From the NCBI RefSeq assembly GCF_018881775.1, contig NZ_JACVPR010000001.1, positions 620,001 to 684,000 of the forward strand: DNA of 64,000 nt, written 5' to 3'. This DNA comes from Polynucleobacter sp. MWH-Loch1C5. Lineage in GTDB: Bacteria; Pseudomonadota; Gammaproteobacteria; Burkholderiales; Burkholderiaceae. The notes beneath the pieces were generated by a model. It ran no database searches. It worked only from the letters and a program-made list of their open reading frames with translations, and was not told the origin of the DNA. A program made the translations under genes and the position numbers. Shown here piece by piece: positions 38,174 to 49,542 of this stretch (within the stretch, counting starts at the first letter, position 1; every line of letters begins with the position of its first letter).

Positions 38174-39435
38174 AACTTACCCCCTCGCATCAGCACTCGG
38201 TTTTCATAATCGACTTTGAGCAAGATGGCAATGGCAACCGCATTCATGAGCATGCCCGAACCGCCAAAACTCACGAAAGGTAGAGTCAGTCCTTTGGTCG
38301 GCAAAATACCGAGGTTCACACCCATATTGATAAAGGCTTGCCAGCCAATCCAAATCGCAATACCTTTCGCGACTAAGCCTGCAAAACTACGATCCAATTG
38401 CAATGCCGTGCGGCCAATTAAGAAGGCGCGACGAATAATCCAGTAGAAAATAGCAATCACCACTGTGACACCGACAAAGCCTAGTTCTTCACCAATGACG
38501 GCCAAGATGAAGTCGGTGTGTGCCTCTGGTAAGTAATGCAACTTTTCAACACTGCCACCTAAGCCCACACCAAACCATTCACCACGACCAAAAGCCATGA
38601 GTGAATGAACCAGTTGATAGGCTTTACCCGCAGCATACTCTTCTTGCCATGGGTCAAGGTAAGCAAAAATACGATCGCGTCTAAATGGCGACAAGATAAT
38701 GATGGTGATAAATGCAGTTAAAGCAATACCTGCTAAAGCACCAAATAACTTACCGCTAATACCACCTAAAAATAAGATACCCATAGCAATCATGGCTATG
38801 ACCATGAAAGCTCCCATATCGGGCTGCCAAAGCAATAAGACACCGACCATCATCACAGCGGCGCCCATCGGGATTAAACCCTTCACAAATGAATGCAAAT
38901 ACTCTTGGCGTTGTACGGTGTAATACGCACCAAAGAGAACCACGGCGAGCTTCATCATTTCTGAAGGCTGGAAGTTCATAAAGCCTAGGGAAATCCAACG
39001 ACGTGCGCCATTGACCCCCTTACCAATACCTGGAATAAGCACAATGATGAGCAGCACGAACGCAACTCCAAACATCAGCGGTGCCAAACGATCCCATACT
39101 TTGATAGGTACTCTAAAGGCCATGATGCCGACCACAAATGCCAAGCCAATAGAAATCGCATGGCGCACTAGGAAGTGACTGCTGCTATAGCGTGCGTATT
39201 TAGGTCCATCCGGTAATGCAATCGATGCTGAATAAACCATGACTAAACCCAAAGTCACAAGAACCATCACCGCCCACAAGAGGGGTTGGTCATAGCTCAT
39301 CATTTTTGAACGAGTCGGTTTTACTGCAGTCGTCGCATCACGCAAACCTGATTTGAAATCAGCAAAACCATCGCGGATGCCGCCTTTAACGGAACCAAAA
39401 CTATTTAGACTTAATTTTTTGAAGAAAGTGATCAT
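38170..39435 (-). CDS. ftsW: Septal peptidoglycan glycosyltransferase FtsW (SEDS family)
   Basis: A 421-residue protein with about ten membrane segments. [18 protein letters not shown], the catalytic-region [10 protein letters not shown], the loop [13 protein letters not shown]-like sequence, and the C-terminal [16 protein letters not shown] are typical of SEDS proteins. It works with FtsI. A cytoplasmic N-terminal stretch of about 45 residues precedes the first segment. Confidence 0.97.
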   Translation of the reverse strand: MITFFKKLSLNSFGSVKGGIRDGFADFKSGLRDATTAVKPTRSKMMSYDQPLLWAVMVLVTLGLVMVYSASIALPDGPKYARYSSSHFLVRHAISIGLAFVVGIMAFRVPIKVWDRLAPLMFGVAFVLLIIVLIPGIGKGVNGARRWISLGFMNFQPSEMMKLAVVLFGAYYTVQRQEYLHSFVKGLIPMGAAVMMVGVLLLWQPDMGAFMVIAMIAMGILFLGGISGKLFGALAGIALTAFITIIILSPFRRDRIFAYLDPWQEEYAAGKAYQLVHSLMAFGRGEWFGVGLGGSVEKLHYLPEAHTDFILAVIGEELGFVGVTVVIAIFYWIIRRAFLIGRTALQLDRSFAGLVAKGIAIWIGWQAFINMGVNLGILPTKGLTLPFVSFGGSGMLMNAVAIAILLKVDYENRVLMRGGKL

Positions 39436-41018
39436 CAGTTCACCTGCCCTTGCTCGTGAGCGAGCTCATTGACGGCTTCTACAAATACCTGAGCGCGGTG
39501 TGCGTAGTCCTTGAACATATCAAAGCTGGCACACGCTGGCGAGAGTAAAACCATATCTCCAGAAACTGCGAGTTGCGTAGCCTTTTGCACTGCCTCAGGT
39601 AAAGATTGCGCAGCCTGAATGGCAATACCACTCTGACTCATCGCTTCTGCAATCAAGGGGCCATCTTTACCAAAAACAATCACAGCCTTGGCATACGCTG
39701 CTACGGCAGCTTGCAAGGGTGCAAAGTCTTGTCCCTTACCTTCACCACCAGCTAGGAGAATGATTTTTGAACGCGTCTGACCTTGACCTAAACCTTGTAA
39801 AGCAGCCAAGGTGGCACCTACATTGGTACCTTTGCTATCGTCGATGTATTCCACATCATTGACGACCGCAACACTTTGTACACGGTGTGGCTCACCCGCA
39901 TACTCGCGCAGCGCATGCAACATAGGGCCAATATGAAGACCTAAGGCACTAGCGAGTGCAAGTGCTGCTAATGCATTGGCTGCATTGTGACGTCCTTTGA
40001 TACGTAAAGCATCACTAGGCATTAAGCGTTTGATACGTAAAGGCTCATCTCTTTCTGATTTGCGGCGACGTCTACCTGGGTTTTCTAATGCTTCCCAGTC
40101 GGGCTCCGCCCAGACTAGCCAATCGATGCCACCGGCAGAGGTGTCATGATGAATACCGAATGAATCTTCTTCGGTCGGTGTATCAAAGCCGAAAGTAATT
40201 TGACGTTGCTGCTTAGTCAAGCCTTTAGCCATGGCACTCACTAATGGATCATCACGATTAAGCACAGCCGCTTTAGCATTTTGGTAGATACGCTCTTTTG
40301 CTTTCGCATACGAAGCCATATCACCATGCCAATCTAGATGATCTTGACTGAGGTTCAAAACCGTTGCTGCATCAGCAGCTAGCGAGTAGGTGTGCTCTAG
40401 CTGGAAGCTCGATAACTCCAAAACCCAAATCTGCGGCAACTCTGCCACTAACTCATCTCGCTCTTCTAAAACCTGGCCGAGTTTATCGAGCGCAGCAGGG
40501 CTGATATTGCCGGCAACCGCTACACGTTGACCTGATTTTTCACATAACAGTCCGGTCAAACTCGTTGTTGTGGTTTTGCCATTGGTACCTGTAATGGCAA
40601 TCACACGACTCTGATGTTGGTACTCTCGCTCGATCGCTTGCAAGGCTTTGGCAAAGAATTCGATTTCTCCCCAAACAGCAATATTCAGCTTTTTTGCAGC
40701 AGCTAAGAAAGATTGCACAGGCTCCTGAATCGGAGATAGTCCAGGACTAATCGCAATTATCTGTTTTGCTTCTAAATGGCTGGCGCTCAATTGACCATAC
40801 TCAATTTTGATACCAAGGTCCTTTAGTTCTGTAGCACTCTTGCGTGCTGCATCTGAAAGCTGACTCTCTTGACGGGTATCCGCAACGCTGACTCTCGCTC
40901 CTTGAGCATGACACCAACGTGCCATCGCTAAGCCAGACTCCCCCAAACCCAAAACCAATACACCAACATCGTTGGTATAGGATTCACCGAAGGCTTGTTG
41001 AAGTTTTAGGATGGTCAT
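39435..41018 (-). CDS. murD: UDP-N-acetylmuramoyl-L-alanine--D-glutamate ligase
   Basis: A 527-residue Mur ligase. [16 protein letters not shown] is the UDP-binding N-terminus and [14 protein letters not shown] the ATP loop. It is longer than E. coli MurD (438), with an insertion around residues 295-345 that includes a basic [11 protein letters not shown] segment before [15 protein letters not shown]; betaproteobacterial MurD proteins are often long. It abuts ftsW with a 1-bp overlap. Confidence 0.97.
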   Translation of the reverse strand: MTILKLQQAFGESYTNDVGVLVLGLGESGLAMARWCHAQGARVSVADTRQESQLSDAARKSATELKDLGIKIEYGQLSASHLEAKQIIAISPGLSPIQEPVQSFLAAAKKLNIAVWGEIEFFAKALQAIEREYQHQSRVIAITGTNGKTTTTSLTGLLCEKSGQRVAVAGNISPAALDKLGQVLEERDELVAELPQIWVLELSSFQLEHTYSLAADAATVLNLSQDHLDWHGDMASYAKAKERIYQNAKAAVLNRDDPLVSAMAKGLTKQQRQITFGFDTPTEEDSFGIHHDTSAGGIDWLVWAEPDWEALENPGRRRRKSERDEPLRIKRLMPSDALRIKGRHNAANALAALALASALGLHIGPMLHALREYAGEPHRVQSVAVVNDVEYIDDSKGTNVGATLAALQGLGQGQTRSKIILLAGGEGKGQDFAPLQAAVAAYAKAVIVFGKDGPLIAEAMSQSGIAIQAAQSLPEAVQKATQLAVSGDMVLLSPACASFDMFKDYAHRAQVFVEAVNELAHEQGQVN

Positions 41019-41031
41019 GTTCTATGTTTTC

Positions 41032-42201
41032 CTAACGCAGCTTTAAGGTAGATAGACCAATTAAGACCAATAGGATGGTGATAATCCAAAAGCGCACCAC
41101 GACCTGAGTTTCTTTCCAACCACTCAACTCAAAGTGATGATGCAGCGGTGCCATCTTGAAAATACGGCGGCCCTCACCATAAAGCTTCTTCGTAATCTTG
41201 AACCAAGCAACCTGCAACATCACAGAGATAGTCTCAGCGACAAAGATACCGCCCATGATGAAGAGCACGATCTCTTGGCGCACAATGACCGCTACCGTTC
41301 CCAGTGCTGCACCTAAAGCGAGAGCACCGACATCCCCCATAAATACTTGCGCAGGATGCGTGTTAAACCATAAGAAAGCCAGACCAGCACCTCCCATCGC
41401 CCCGCAGAAAATCATCAGCTCACCAGCGCCCGGTATAAAGGGGAAGAAAAGATATTTGGCGTAGATGGCATTACCCATCACATAGGCAAAAGCACCTAAT
41501 GCGGCACCGACTAATATGACCGGCATTATCACTAGACCATCTAAGCCATCGGTTAAGTTGACTGCATTTGAGCTACCCACAATCACCAAGTAAGTCAGTA
41601 CGATAAAACCCAAGACACCTAAGGGATAGCTAATTTCTTTAAAGAAGGGCACGTATAAATTGGAGTTGGCTGGCAAATCAATGGAGAAGCCACTTTGAAC
41701 CCAACTAATAAAGAGCGCTAATACTTTTTGATTATTCGCCTCCGCTACCGAAAAAGCCAAATAAATGGCAGCAAAAATACCAATAACTGATTGCCAAAAG
41801 TATTTTTCTTTGGAAGACATCCCTTTAGGATCACGGTAAACGACTTTACGATAGTCATCGACCCAGCCAATCGCACCAAAGCCCAAGGTCACAATGAGCA
41901 CAATCCAAACAAAACGATTACTCAAATCAGCCCAGAGCAAGGTAGAGATCGCAATACCCAAGAGAATGAGAACACCTCCCATGGTGGGTGTGCCACTCTT
42001 AATTAAATGAGTTTGCGGTCCATCAGTACGTACTGCTTGACCCACTTTGAGAGCTGTTAAGCGCCGAATGACCCAAGGACCCCAGAACAACCCAATCAAT
42101 CCAGCTGTCAAAGTAGCCATCACTGCTCTGAATGTGATGTAGTTCACCACCCGCAAAGCACTAATATCGTCTTGTAGCCACTGCGCTAGCCATAAAAGCA
42201 T
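41032..42201 (-). CDS. mraY: Phospho-N-acetylmuramoyl-pentapeptide transferase
   Basis: A 389-residue polytopic enzyme making lipid [11 protein letters not shown], the catalytic Asp pair in [34 protein letters not shown] and [11 protein letters not shown] are all diagnostic of MraY. It overlaps murF by one base. Confidence 0.98.
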   Translation of the reverse strand: MLLWLAQWLQDDISALRVVNYITFRAVMATLTAGLIGLFWGPWVIRRLTALKVGQAVRTDGPQTHLIKSGTPTMGGVLILLGIAISTLLWADLSNRFVWIVLIVTLGFGAIGWVDDYRKVVYRDPKGMSSKEKYFWQSVIGIFAAIYLAFSVAEANNQKVLALFISWVQSGFSIDLPANSNLYVPFFKEISYPLGVLGFIVLTYLVIVGSSNAVNLTDGLDGLVIMPVILVGAALGAFAYVMGNAIYAKYLFFPFIPGAGELMIFCGAMGGAGLAFLWFNTHPAQVFMGDVGALALGAALGTVAVIVRQEIVLFIMGGIFVAETISVMLQVAWFKITKKLYGEGRRIFKMAPLHHHFELSGWKETQVVVRFWIITILLVLIGLSTLKLR

Positions 42202-43634
42202 TAATGGGTCTCCTCTGTTAAAGCTTTCACCACACGCTCCATCTTCATAAAACGTGAGCCCTTAACTAATACGGTTGTTTTTTCATGGGCAGCGCGCTGA
42301 CCGAGTGACTCACGCAAGGCAGCACATAAAGCATCGACCTCTGGGTAATGTTCTGCAGAGGTATTTTGTGCACTGCTTTTTTTAAATGCCATCACGCTAT
42401 GCTTGGTTTGTTCACCCAAAGCAAATAGTTTTTGCACACCCTCTTGCGCGGCATAAGCGCCCACCTCCTCATGAAAGGCGGGGCCTTGATCACCGACTTC
42501 GCCCATATCTCCTAAGACCAACCAAGCTGGCATAGAAAGTTTGGCTAGAACATCGATGGCTGCCTTCACAGAATCTGGGTTCGCGTTATACGTATCATCA
42601 ATCAAAGTCGTTTGTGGATTGATCTGCTGAACCTGCATCCGACCCTGAACAGGCGTAAAGGTCTCTAGACCCTTTTGAATAGCATCCCAAGTAATACCAG
42701 CTGCCAATGCGGCTGCTGTTGCAGCTAAAGCATTTTTTGCATTATGTTCACCCAGAACCTGTAAGTGCACTCGGTGAGTTTGTGTTACTTGAGAAGTATC
42801 TCGATAAGTAATATCTAAGGTTTGACTTGTCTGGTCTGAACTAATTACATCACCTCGCACTATTGCATCGTGATGCAATGCAAAGCTCATGATGGTTTTG
42901 CCAGCCGCTCGTTGAGCCCACATCTCAGAGTATTCCGAATCCGCAGGAAAAATAGCGACGCCCTTATTAGGCAAAGCATCCAAAATGAGAGCATGTTCTT
43001 TCGCGACCGCATCAATCGTTTGCATGAACTCCTGATGCTCACGTTGAGCATTATTGATAAGTGCAATATTGGCCTGAGCCATAGCCGCGAGCTGTTGGGT
43101 TTCGCCGGGATGGTTCATACCTAATTCAAGTACTGCATGAGTATGTTCACGATTCAAACGCAAGAGCGTCAGAGGTAAACCAATGTCATTGTTGAGATTA
43201 CCTACAGTCGCCAAGCTCTTCTCACCGACCGCGGTAGCAAAAATATGAGCAATCATGCCCTTGACTGTCGTTTTGCCATTGCTACCCACGACTGCAACCG
43301 TTTGCTTGAGTTGATTTTGTTGGCAAGCCTGCACCCAAGCTTTTGCAAGTTGCTGTATGGCTTGCAAAGTGTTATCCACCTGGATGACAGGAAAACCATC
43401 GGGGCGTTGAGCCAAATCACTGATGAGTGCACACAAGGCACCCTGTTGCATGACCTCGTGGAGGAATGCATGTGCATCATGGCGTTCGCCCTGTAAAGCA
43501 ATAAAGCAGTCACCCGCTCGAACTTGGCGACTATCACTTATAAAACGCTCAATGAAAGTGCTATCAGACAAGCCCAAGAGCTTGGCATGAGGTAAGCCAC
43601 GCTTGACGTCTGCGACTGTCATGAAGCGACTCAT
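42201..43634 (-). CDS. murF: UDP-MurNAc-tripeptide--D-Ala-D-Ala ligase
   Basis: A 477-residue Mur ligase adding the D-Ala-D-Ala made by Ddl[15 protein letters not shown] is the ATP loop, [11 protein letters not shown] the next motif, and [15 protein letters not shown] the conserved central motif of MurF. ATGA overlap with murE upstream. Confidence 0.97.
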   Translation of the reverse strand: MSRFMTVADVKRGLPHAKLLGLSDSTFIERFISDSRQVRAGDCFIALQGERHDAHAFLHEVMQQGALCALISDLAQRPDGFPVIQVDNTLQAIQQLAKAWVQACQQNQLKQTVAVVGSNGKTTVKGMIAHIFATAVGEKSLATVGNLNNDIGLPLTLLRLNREHTHAVLELGMNHPGETQQLAAMAQANIALINNAQREHQEFMQTIDAVAKEHALILDALPNKGVAIFPADSEYSEMWAQRAAGKTIMSFALHHDAIVRGDVISSDQTSQTLDITYRDTSQVTQTHRVHLQVLGEHNAKNALAATAAALAAGITWDAIQKGLETFTPVQGRMQVQQINPQTTLIDDTYNANPDSVKAAIDVLAKLSMPAWLVLGDMGEVGDQGPAFHEEVGAYAAQEGVQKLFALGEQTKHSVMAFKKSSAQNTSAEHYPEVDALCAALRESLGQRAAHEKTTVLVKGSRFMKMERVVKALTEETH

Positions 43635-45187
43635 CGCACACCCCCTAAAGCTAACTGAGCATGAAGGTAATCTGAAAATGGTATTTTTTGGCCAGCAATC
43701 TCTTGGGTCTCTTCGTGACCTTTACCAGCAATCAAAATAATATCTTCTGGTTTTGCCTCACGAATCATTTGCAAAATAGCAGTCGCACGATCAGGATTCA
43801 TCTTGACCCGCTCCGCTTGCTGAATGCCACTCTGAATTTGCGCAATGATGCTGTTAGGATCTTCACTGCGAGGGTTGTCGCTAGTGAGCATGACTAAATC
43901 TGCATATTGCTCAGCAATCGCACCCATAAGAGGGCGCTTCAGTGGATCACGATCACCACCACAACCAAAAACAACACACAAGCGACCTTGACGTTCTTGA
44001 GCAACGCCTTGAAGCGTTTCTAAAACTTTTTGCAAGGCATCTGGCGTGTGCGCGAAATCAATCAATACCATCGGCTGTTGAGCTGCAGTATTAGGTACAC
44101 GCTGTAAGCGGCCTGGCACTGCTTCAATATTTGCTAAAGCAGCAATCACTTGCGCAGCCGAATAGTCTCTTGCAAATAATGCGGCAGCGACTGCCAAAAG
44201 ATTACTGATGTTGAATTGGCCCCATAAGCTGGTTTCAACACGACCTAGAGTTTTGCCATCTAAGATCAATGCAAATGACATCCCTTGAGCATGCAGTTGA
44301 ATGTTTTGCGCTAAGAGATAGCGTGCTGCTAAATCCTTATTAGAGGCTATGCGCTCTAGCGCTTTTGCATCAGTTGCGTAGGACCATACTTGGCAAGCTT
44401 TTTGAGATTGACGCTCTCCGATGTACTGTAGGCAGTTCTGGCCAAACTCATCATCGGCATTGATGATGGCAGTCTTGATAGTTGGAATATCTAAGATCTT
44501 ACGCTTTGCCAAAGCATATTCAGCCATTGTGCCGTGGTAATCCAGATGATCTTGAGACAAATTAGTGATGATGGCTGTTTTGACATGCAAGCCTAGGGCA
44601 CGACCTTGATCCAAAGCATGAGATGACAACTCCATCGCTAATGCTTTTGCACCTTGCTGATGCAATGTTTGGCAAATGCGATGATTCGAGGCAGCATCTG
44701 GCGTTGTAAAACCAGTGGTCTTTAATTGCCCTAAAAATCCAACCCCTAGAGTACCAATCACAGCCGTTTTTTGTTCTAGGTGATTGAGTGCCTGAGCGAG
44801 GTACTGAGTCACACTGGTCTTACCATTGGTACCTGTGACACCCAAAACATCCATGAACTCTGTTGGGCGACCATACCACTCGTGCGCTAAGGGTCCCGCA
44901 AAGTGAGCCAAGTTCGGTATAGCCCAACATTGTTGATTGAGCATCACCTGGACTTCATGATCGAGTGCATCAGGCTCATAAAGAACAAAGCTCGCGCCTT
45001 GGGATAAAGCTTGTGCAATATAGCGCCGATTATCTGTTCTTTGACGCTCATTACCTACTGGATAGGCTAAGAAGACATCGCCTTGTTTCAACTGTCTGGT
45101 ATCCATAGTCAAATGAGCAGTCTCACCCAACTGCGCACGTAATTGCGCAGCAAGCTGGGTAGGTGTCATCGTGACCATAGCGTTCAT
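43631..45187 (-). CDS. murE: UDP-MurNAc-L-Ala-D-Glu--meso-diaminopimelate ligase
   Basis: A 518-residue Mur ligase. GVTGTNGKTSVTQYLAQ is the ATP loop, and LTSDNPRSEDP contains the DNPR motif that selects meso-diaminopimelate rather than lysine. HEETQEIAGQKIPFSD is the conserved C-terminus. It overlaps ftsI by 4 bp. Confidence 0.98.
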   Translation of the reverse strand: MNAMVTMTPTQLAAQLRAQLGETAHLTMDTRQLKQGDVFLAYPVGNERQRTDNRRYIAQALSQGASFVLYEPDALDHEVQVMLNQQCWAIPNLAHFAGPLAHEWYGRPTEFMDVLGVTGTNGKTSVTQYLAQALNHLEQKTAVIGTLGVGFLGQLKTTGFTTPDAASNHRICQTLHQQGAKALAMELSSHALDQGRALGLHVKTAIITNLSQDHLDYHGTMAEYALAKRKILDIPTIKTAIINADDEFGQNCLQYIGERQSQKACQVWSYATDAKALERIASNKDLAARYLLAQNIQLHAQGMSFALILDGKTLGRVETSLWGQFNISNLLAVAAALFARDYSAAQVIAALANIEAVPGRLQRVPNTAAQQPMVLIDFAHTPDALQKVLETLQGVAQERQGRLCVVFGCGGDRDPLKRPLMGAIAEQYADLVMLTSDNPRSEDPNSIIAQIQSGIQQAERVKMNPDRATAILQMIREAKPEDIILIAGKGHEETQEIAGQKIPFSDYLHAQLALGGVR

Positions 45188-46962
45188 TGAGTCGTGGCTA
45201 CCTTGTTATTTCCACCGGTCAATGCGGCGGGCTTGATATTTTGTGACTTGAATTCTTGATCGACCATTTGCTTAATTGCTGCATCAGGCAAGACGTTCAT
45301 ATTGCGCAAAGTACCTGCGACAATGTTCGAGAATGCAGGGGCTGCAACGATACCGCCGTAATAGCCGCCAGAACGTGGCTCATCTACCATCACAGCCACA
45401 ACAATTCTTGGGGCACTCATGGGGGCCATACCAACAAAGAAGCCGCGATATTTATTTCCGGCGTATCCCTTGCCTTCTACTTTGTGAGCGGTTCCTGTCT
45501 TACCACCAACGCGATAGCCCATGGTCTGAGCACCTGTAGCAGTACCACCGGTTTGCGTCACCATCTCTAGCATTTCACGCATCTGAATCGCTGTTTTTGC
45601 AGAGATCACACGCACACCTTTGGGTGATTGATCTGTCTTATAGATGGTGGTGGATACGAGCTCACCATCGCGTGCAAAGATGCTGTAGGCGCGCGCCACC
45701 TGAAAGAGTGAAGCAGACAAGCCATAACCGTATGACATGGTGGCTTGATCAATCGGTACCCAATTTTTATAAGGGCGTAAGCGACCGGCAACAGCACCTG
45801 GGAAACCAATTTCTGGGGCTTGACCAAAACCCAAGGCCTGGAATAACTCCCACATCTCTTGAGCTTCTAGTTGCATGGCCATCTTGACAGTGCCAATGTT
45901 GCTTGATTTTTGCACTACTTCAGCCACTGTTAGAGAACCATAGGGATGCGTATCTGTAATCGCTTTCTTACCGACGACGAGAGACTTACCAATCGCCATC
46001 TGCGTATTGGGTTGAACCAAACCTTTTTCTAAAGCCAATGAAATCGGGAAAGGCTTCATCGTTGAGCCTGGCTCAAAAGTATCTGTTAAGACTCGATTAC
46101 GTAACTGCTCACCCGATAGATTCTGTCTAGAGTTGGGGTTGTAGCTCGGGTAATTGGCCAAAGCCAAAATTTCACCGGTATGCACATCGAGCACCACTGC
46201 ACCAGCACCTTTTGCATTATGTTTTTCTGCAACGGCTTTGATCTCGTTATAAGCTAAGAACTGAACTTTGCTATCAATAGATAACTGCAAGTCAGCACCA
46301 TCACGTGGGGGACTGATGATGCCTAAATTTTCTACGTAGCGGCCTAAACGATCTTGAATCACACGGCGTCGTCCAGGTTGACCGACGAGATCTTTTTCGC
46401 GGGCCAACTCCATACCTTCTTGGCCTTTATCCTCTACGTTGGTAAAACCAACGATATGAGCCATCGCCTCTCCCTCAGGATAAAGACGACGATATTCATT
46501 ATTTTGCGCAATGCCCGGTATGCCTAATTGTCGAATTTGTTTAGCCACTTCCAAATCGACTTGGCGTTTTAAAAAGACTTGATTACGCTCAGAACGCATC
46601 CGCTTTCTGACTTCGGCCTCAGGCATTTCTAATAATTTTGCGAGCTCTGATACTTTTTCTTTTGGCAGATCATCAGGGATTGCATCAGGGAATGCGATGA
46701 TGGCTTTAGCTAGCAAACTAGTTGCTAGTACTTCACCATTGCGATCTAAGATCTTGCCACGACTCGCTGGCATTTCAATAGAACGTAATGTGGCTTTATT
46801 TCCCTTTTCTTCATAGAAGGAATTACCAAAACCTTGCACCCACATTGCTCTGATCACGAGAGCCACAAAACCGACGAACATCAAAAACAAAACGAGGCGT
46901 GAACGCCACATCGGTAGTCGCAAGACTAAATTCGGGGTAGAAGAAAAAGAGATTTGCGCCAT
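45184..46962 (-). CDS. ftsI: Septal transpeptidase FtsI (PBP3)
   Basis: A 592-residue class B penicillin-binding protein. A membrane anchor lies at about 21-40, followed by the pedestal domain (MPASRGKILDRNGEVLATS). The transpeptidase domain has SxxK in EPGSTMKPF, SxN in QKSSNIGTVKM and KTGT in GGKTGTAHKVEG. C-terminal residues are Asn/Gln-rich. It crosslinks septal peptidoglycan together with FtsW. Confidence 0.98.
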   Translation of the reverse strand: MAQISFSSTPNLVLRLPMWRSRLVLFLMFVGFVALVIRAMWVQGFGNSFYEEKGNKATLRSIEMPASRGKILDRNGEVLATSLLAKAIIAFPDAIPDDLPKEKVSELAKLLEMPEAEVRKRMRSERNQVFLKRQVDLEVAKQIRQLGIPGIAQNNEYRRLYPEGEAMAHIVGFTNVEDKGQEGMELAREKDLVGQPGRRRVIQDRLGRYVENLGIISPPRDGADLQLSIDSKVQFLAYNEIKAVAEKHNAKGAGAVVLDVHTGEILALANYPSYNPNSRQNLSGEQLRNRVLTDTFEPGSTMKPFPISLALEKGLVQPNTQMAIGKSLVVGKKAITDTHPYGSLTVAEVVQKSSNIGTVKMAMQLEAQEMWELFQALGFGQAPEIGFPGAVAGRLRPYKNWVPIDQATMSYGYGLSASLFQVARAYSIFARDGELVSTTIYKTDQSPKGVRVISAKTAIQMREMLEMVTQTGGTATGAQTMGYRVGGKTGTAHKVEGKGYAGNKYRGFFVGMAPMSAPRIVVAVMVDEPRSGGYYGGIVAAPAFSNIVAGTLRNMNVLPDAAIKQMVDQEFKSQNIKPAALTGGNNKVATTQ

Positions 46963-47225
46963 CAGTCCACCGTCACATATTGAGTACGCGCAGGATTGAT
47001 GGCCTGCATCTGTAATTGTTTACGCGCAATCTCATTAATGCGCGCTGATTTCGATAAATTTCGCTGTTCAAACTCAAGACGCAACCACTCTTGATTTAAA
47101 CGACGCTCTTCAGTCTGGGCACGCTCGAGTGCCACATACAAGGTTCTTGTTTTTTGTTGTGCGGCTACTAAAGACAGAGCGCACAACATGAGGACCACCA
47201 TCAAGATCACAATCGAACGATTCAT
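46962..47225 (-). CDS. ftsL: Cell division protein FtsL
   Basis: An 87-residue bitopic protein: membrane segment at about 4-22, then a periplasmic coiled-coil ([23 protein letters not shown] region) that pairs with FtsB. It is recognised by its position between rsmH and ftsI, with overlaps to both, and by the family-like [15 protein letters not shown] segment. Confidence 0.93.
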   Translation of the reverse strand: MNRSIVILMVVLMLCALSLVAAQQKTRTLYVALERAQTEERRLNQEWLRLEFEQRNLSKSARINEIARKQLQMQAINPARTQYVTVD

Positions 47226-48175
47226 GATGGAGCTCCTGGCAGAGGTGTAGAACTGGTCAACTTTTGCATGACACGCAAAATTGCTGAACGTGCTCTTGGG
47301 TTTTCTGCAACTTCAGTGCTTGAGGGTTTGATACGACCCAATAATTTTGCTTGCGGTTTGGGCATTTGTGCTTCGGTGAGCGGGATCCCACGTGGCACAT
47401 TCACAGTCGACAGACCTTGCATGAATTGCTTCACAATACGATCCTCTAGCGAGTGAAAACTAATCACCGCCAAAATACCGTTAGGCTTTAAGCAATTCAT
47501 GGCTGCTTTCAATCCATTCTCCAAGTCAGTGAGCTCTTGGTTGACATGAATCCGTATAGCTTGAAAGGTGCGCGTGGCCGGGTCTTGCCCCGCCTCGCGG
47601 GTGCGGACGACACTAGCCACGAGCGTCGCGAGTTCTCGGGTGGTGCCAACTGGCTCCCCCTGCTCTCTGCGAGCAACAATCGCCTTTGCAATCTGTAGAG
47701 CAAACCGTTCTTCCCCATAGTCTTTAATGACCCTCGCTATTTCTGTCAGTTCTGCACTGGCTAACCAGTCTTTCGCGCTCATGCCTCGCGTGGTATCCAT
47801 GCGCATATCCAATGGACCCTCGTGACGGAATGAAAAACCTCGCGCGGGATCGTCGATTTGTGGCGAACTGATTCCCAAATCGAGTAAGACACCGTCCACG
47901 CTCAGCGCTGGCAAGTGGGAGGCCATCTGAGCGAAACTGTCGTGAATGATTTGAAAGCGTGTGTCGCTGATTTTTTGGGCTTCGGCTATCGCTTCGAGAT
48001 CCTTGTCGAAGGCAATCAAGCGATCTTTCGCTTCTAGCTTCTCCAAAAGAGCGCGACTGTGACCGCCTCTGCCAAAAGTACCATCGACTAGCGTGCAAGT
48101 GTGTGTGGGATCGAGAACCGGGATTAACGCGGAGACTGCCTCGGCCAGCAGGACTGGGCGATGGGTGTATGTCAT
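47222..48175 (-). CDS. rsmH: 16S rRNA (cytosine-1402-N4)-methyltransferase
   Basis: A 317-residue SAM methyltransferase (MraW). [13 protein letters not shown] at the start, [15 protein letters not shown] the SAM motif, [22 protein letters not shown] and [15 protein letters not shown] are diagnostic. Near 47,510-48,120 the DNA looks more GC-rich and its codon use less AT-biased than neighbours by eye. It lies 12 bp after mraZ and overlaps ftsL by 4 bp. Confidence 0.97.
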   Translation of the reverse strand: MTYTHRPVLLAEAVSALIPVLDPTHTCTLVDGTFGRGGHSRALLEKLEAKDRLIAFDKDLEAIAEAQKISDTRFQIIHDSFAQMASHLPALSVDGVLLDLGISSPQIDDPARGFSFRHEGPLDMRMDTTRGMSAKDWLASAELTEIARVIKDYGEERFALQIAKAIVARREQGEPVGTTRELATLVASVVRTREAGQDPATRTFQAIRIHVNQELTDLENGLKAAMNCLKPNGILAVISFHSLEDRIVKQFMQGLSTVNVPRGIPLTEAQMPKPQAKLLGRIKPSSTEVAENPRARSAILRVMQKLTSSTPLPGAPS

Positions 48176-48187
48176 AAACCGTCCGCA

Positions 48188-48616
48188 TCAAAAGGTGAAT
48201 TGTTTCAACGCATCAGGCATACCCTGTGCGATCGCTTGTTGTTCCTTCTGTGCATAAGTCGCTGCATCCCACAATTCAAAGTGACTACCCATTCCTAAGA
48301 GCATCACATCTTTTTCAATCGAAGCTGCAGCGCGTAATTCTGGACTCACGAGAATGCGACCAGAACCATCCATCTCAACATCAGAAGCATTACCTAAAAA
48401 TATTCTGCGCCACCAATGAGCATCCATCGGCAACTGTGCGATACGACTTCTAAATGCTTCCCACTCAGAGCGTGGGAACAATAAGAGACAGCCATCGGGG
48501 TGTTTCGTGAGCGTCACGCGGCCCTCACCCTGCAACTGCAAGGCGTCACGATGCCGCGACGGAATTGACATCCGCCCCTTGGCATCAAGAGTTAAGGCTG
48601 AAGCACCCTGAAACAC
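48188..48616 (-). CDS. mraZ: MraZ transcriptional regulator of the dcw cluster
   Basis: A 142-residue protein with two SpoVT/AbrB-like halves: [25 protein letters not shown] at the N-terminus and the second copy around [19 protein letters not shown]. MraZ binds TGGG repeats in front of its own gene and represses the dcw operon; such repeats are present here. The start codon is GTG at 48616. Confidence 0.97.
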   Translation of the reverse strand: MFQGASALTLDAKGRMSIPSRHRDALQLQGEGRVTLTKHPDGCLLLFPRSEWEAFRSRIAQLPMDAHWWRRIFLGNASDVEMDGSGRILVSPELRAAASIEKDVMLLGMGSHFELWDAATYAQKEQQAIAQGMPDALKQFTF

Positions 48617-48624
48617 GTAATTTT

Positions 48625-48649
48625 CCCCACTTTTTCACACTTTCTCCCA
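48625..48649 (-). promoter_or_regulatory. MraZ operator (three direct repeats)
   Basis: Reading on minus: TGGGA, GAAAG, TGTGA, AAAAG, TGGGG. The TGGGN-type repeats at 48645-48649, 48635-48639 and 48625-48629 are exactly 10 bp apart, as in known MraZ sites; the middle one has a T at the third position. The distal repeat overlaps the last base of the -10, and the proximal one sits where the mraZ Shine-Dalgarno would be. Confidence 0.88.
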
Positions 48650-48677
48650 CTGTAGAGGATGGGAAAAACTAGGTCAA
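48649..48677 (-). promoter_or_regulatory. Promoter of the dcw operon (PmraZ)
   Basis: On the minus strand TTGACC (-35, 48672-48677), a 17-bp spacer and TACAGT (-10, 48649-48654). The predicted start lies about 25 nt upstream of the mraZ GTG, within the MraZ operator. Confidence 0.78.
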
Positions 48678-48725
48678 GTGTTTTGGGGCATTTTTTTGAA
48701 AATTCCTCAAATAGAACAAGGACTT

Positions 48726-48780
48726 ATAACACTTTCTTGAGTCTATTTTGACACAAAAAACCCAATAAAAACAGTGTTAT
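48726..48780. repeat. Wide-spaced inverted repeat upstream of mraZ
   Basis: ATAACACT (48726-48733) and AGTGTTAT (48773-48780) are perfect inverted copies separated by 39 bp in the AT-rich gap between coq7 and mraZ (48617-48833). The remainder of this gap shows no gene. Confidence 0.45.
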
Positions 48781-48833
48781 GGAATCTACTCTTAAGAAAC
48801 AGCTTAAAGTTTGGAAGTGATTTCTAGAAAAAA

Positions 48834-49457
48834 TCAGATTTTGTACGCCGTACGGGTCATGATTTTGGCCATGAACTGCATGGCCCCCTGAATGGGGGTC
48901 GGTAAATCAATACCCCCCTCTTTTTTAGCCATTTGGCCATGCTCGATTTCATCTAAACGCATCTGATCAACGATGGCTCTAGAGCGCAAATCTTTTTCTG
49001 GCAAGTCTTTGAGGTGACCATCCAAATGCTGCTCGACCTGTTTTTCTGTCTCTGCAACAAATCCTAGACTGACCTTATCACCTGCGAGGCCTGCGGCACT
49101 GCCTAAAACAAAGGCTCCTGCGTACCAAAGAGGATTGAGTAAGCTCGGTCTTGAATCCAATTCTTCAAGACGTTTAGCGCACCAAGCCAGATGATCTTCC
49201 TCTTCTCGGGCAGCATGCTCCAACTTCTCTTTGAGCTCTGGAGTTCGAGCATATAACTTTTGTGATTGATACAAGGCTTGTGCACAGACTTCACCCACGT
49301 GATTCACACGCATGAGTCCTGCCGCATGTTGTTTTTCTTCGGCACTTAAATCTAAATCATGCTGCGTCTGGCCCGGTATCGCTCTTTGCATAGGCGTAGA
49401 GCCTACTACGGCGCGTAGCGCACGATCAAATTCAATAATGAGTGAATCTAAGTTCAT
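48834..49457 (-). CDS. coq7: 2-polyprenyl-3-methyl-6-methoxybenzoquinol hydroxylase
   Basis: A 207-residue ferritin-like diiron hydroxylase of ubiquinone synthesis, the alternative to UbiF. Two internal repeats each supply iron ligands: [15 protein letters not shown] and [13 protein letters not shown] in the first half, then the second half ending in [13 protein letters not shown]. Two hydrophobic helices (near [15 protein letters not shown]) let it sit on the membrane. It is separated from bioB by a terminator. Confidence 0.96.
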   Translation of the reverse strand: MNLDSLIIEFDRALRAVVGSTPMQRAIPGQTQHDLDLSAEEKQHAAGLMRVNHVGEVCAQALYQSQKLYARTPELKEKLEHAAREEEDHLAWCAKRLEELDSRPSLLNPLWYAGAFVLGSAAGLAGDKVSLGFVAETEKQVEQHLDGHLKDLPEKDLRSRAIVDQMRLDEIEHGQMAKKEGGIDLPTPIQGAMQFMAKIMTRTAYKI

Positions 49458-49482
49458 GTTTGTATTTTATTCTTTTCGCAAT

Positions 49483-49519
49483 AAAAAAGTCGGCGAGACT
49501 TTTGAGATCTCACCGACTT
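49483..49519 (-). terminator. Terminator of bioB
   Basis: AAGTCGGCGAGA ... TCTCACCGACTT, a 12-bp stem with one mismatch and a 9-base loop, followed on minus by a T run. It ends the bioB transcript 26 bp before the coq7 start. Confidence 0.85.
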
Positions 49520-49542
49520 ATTTTGCAAAATGATTGCTTGTT

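Noticed and set aside
47509-48191. Long alternative minus-strand frames within rsmH, in a stretch that looks more GC-rich by eye
   Set aside because: rsmH itself is well conserved in the main frame; the extra frames come from base composition. A transfer event was considered but gene order and overlaps are those of a native dcw cluster.
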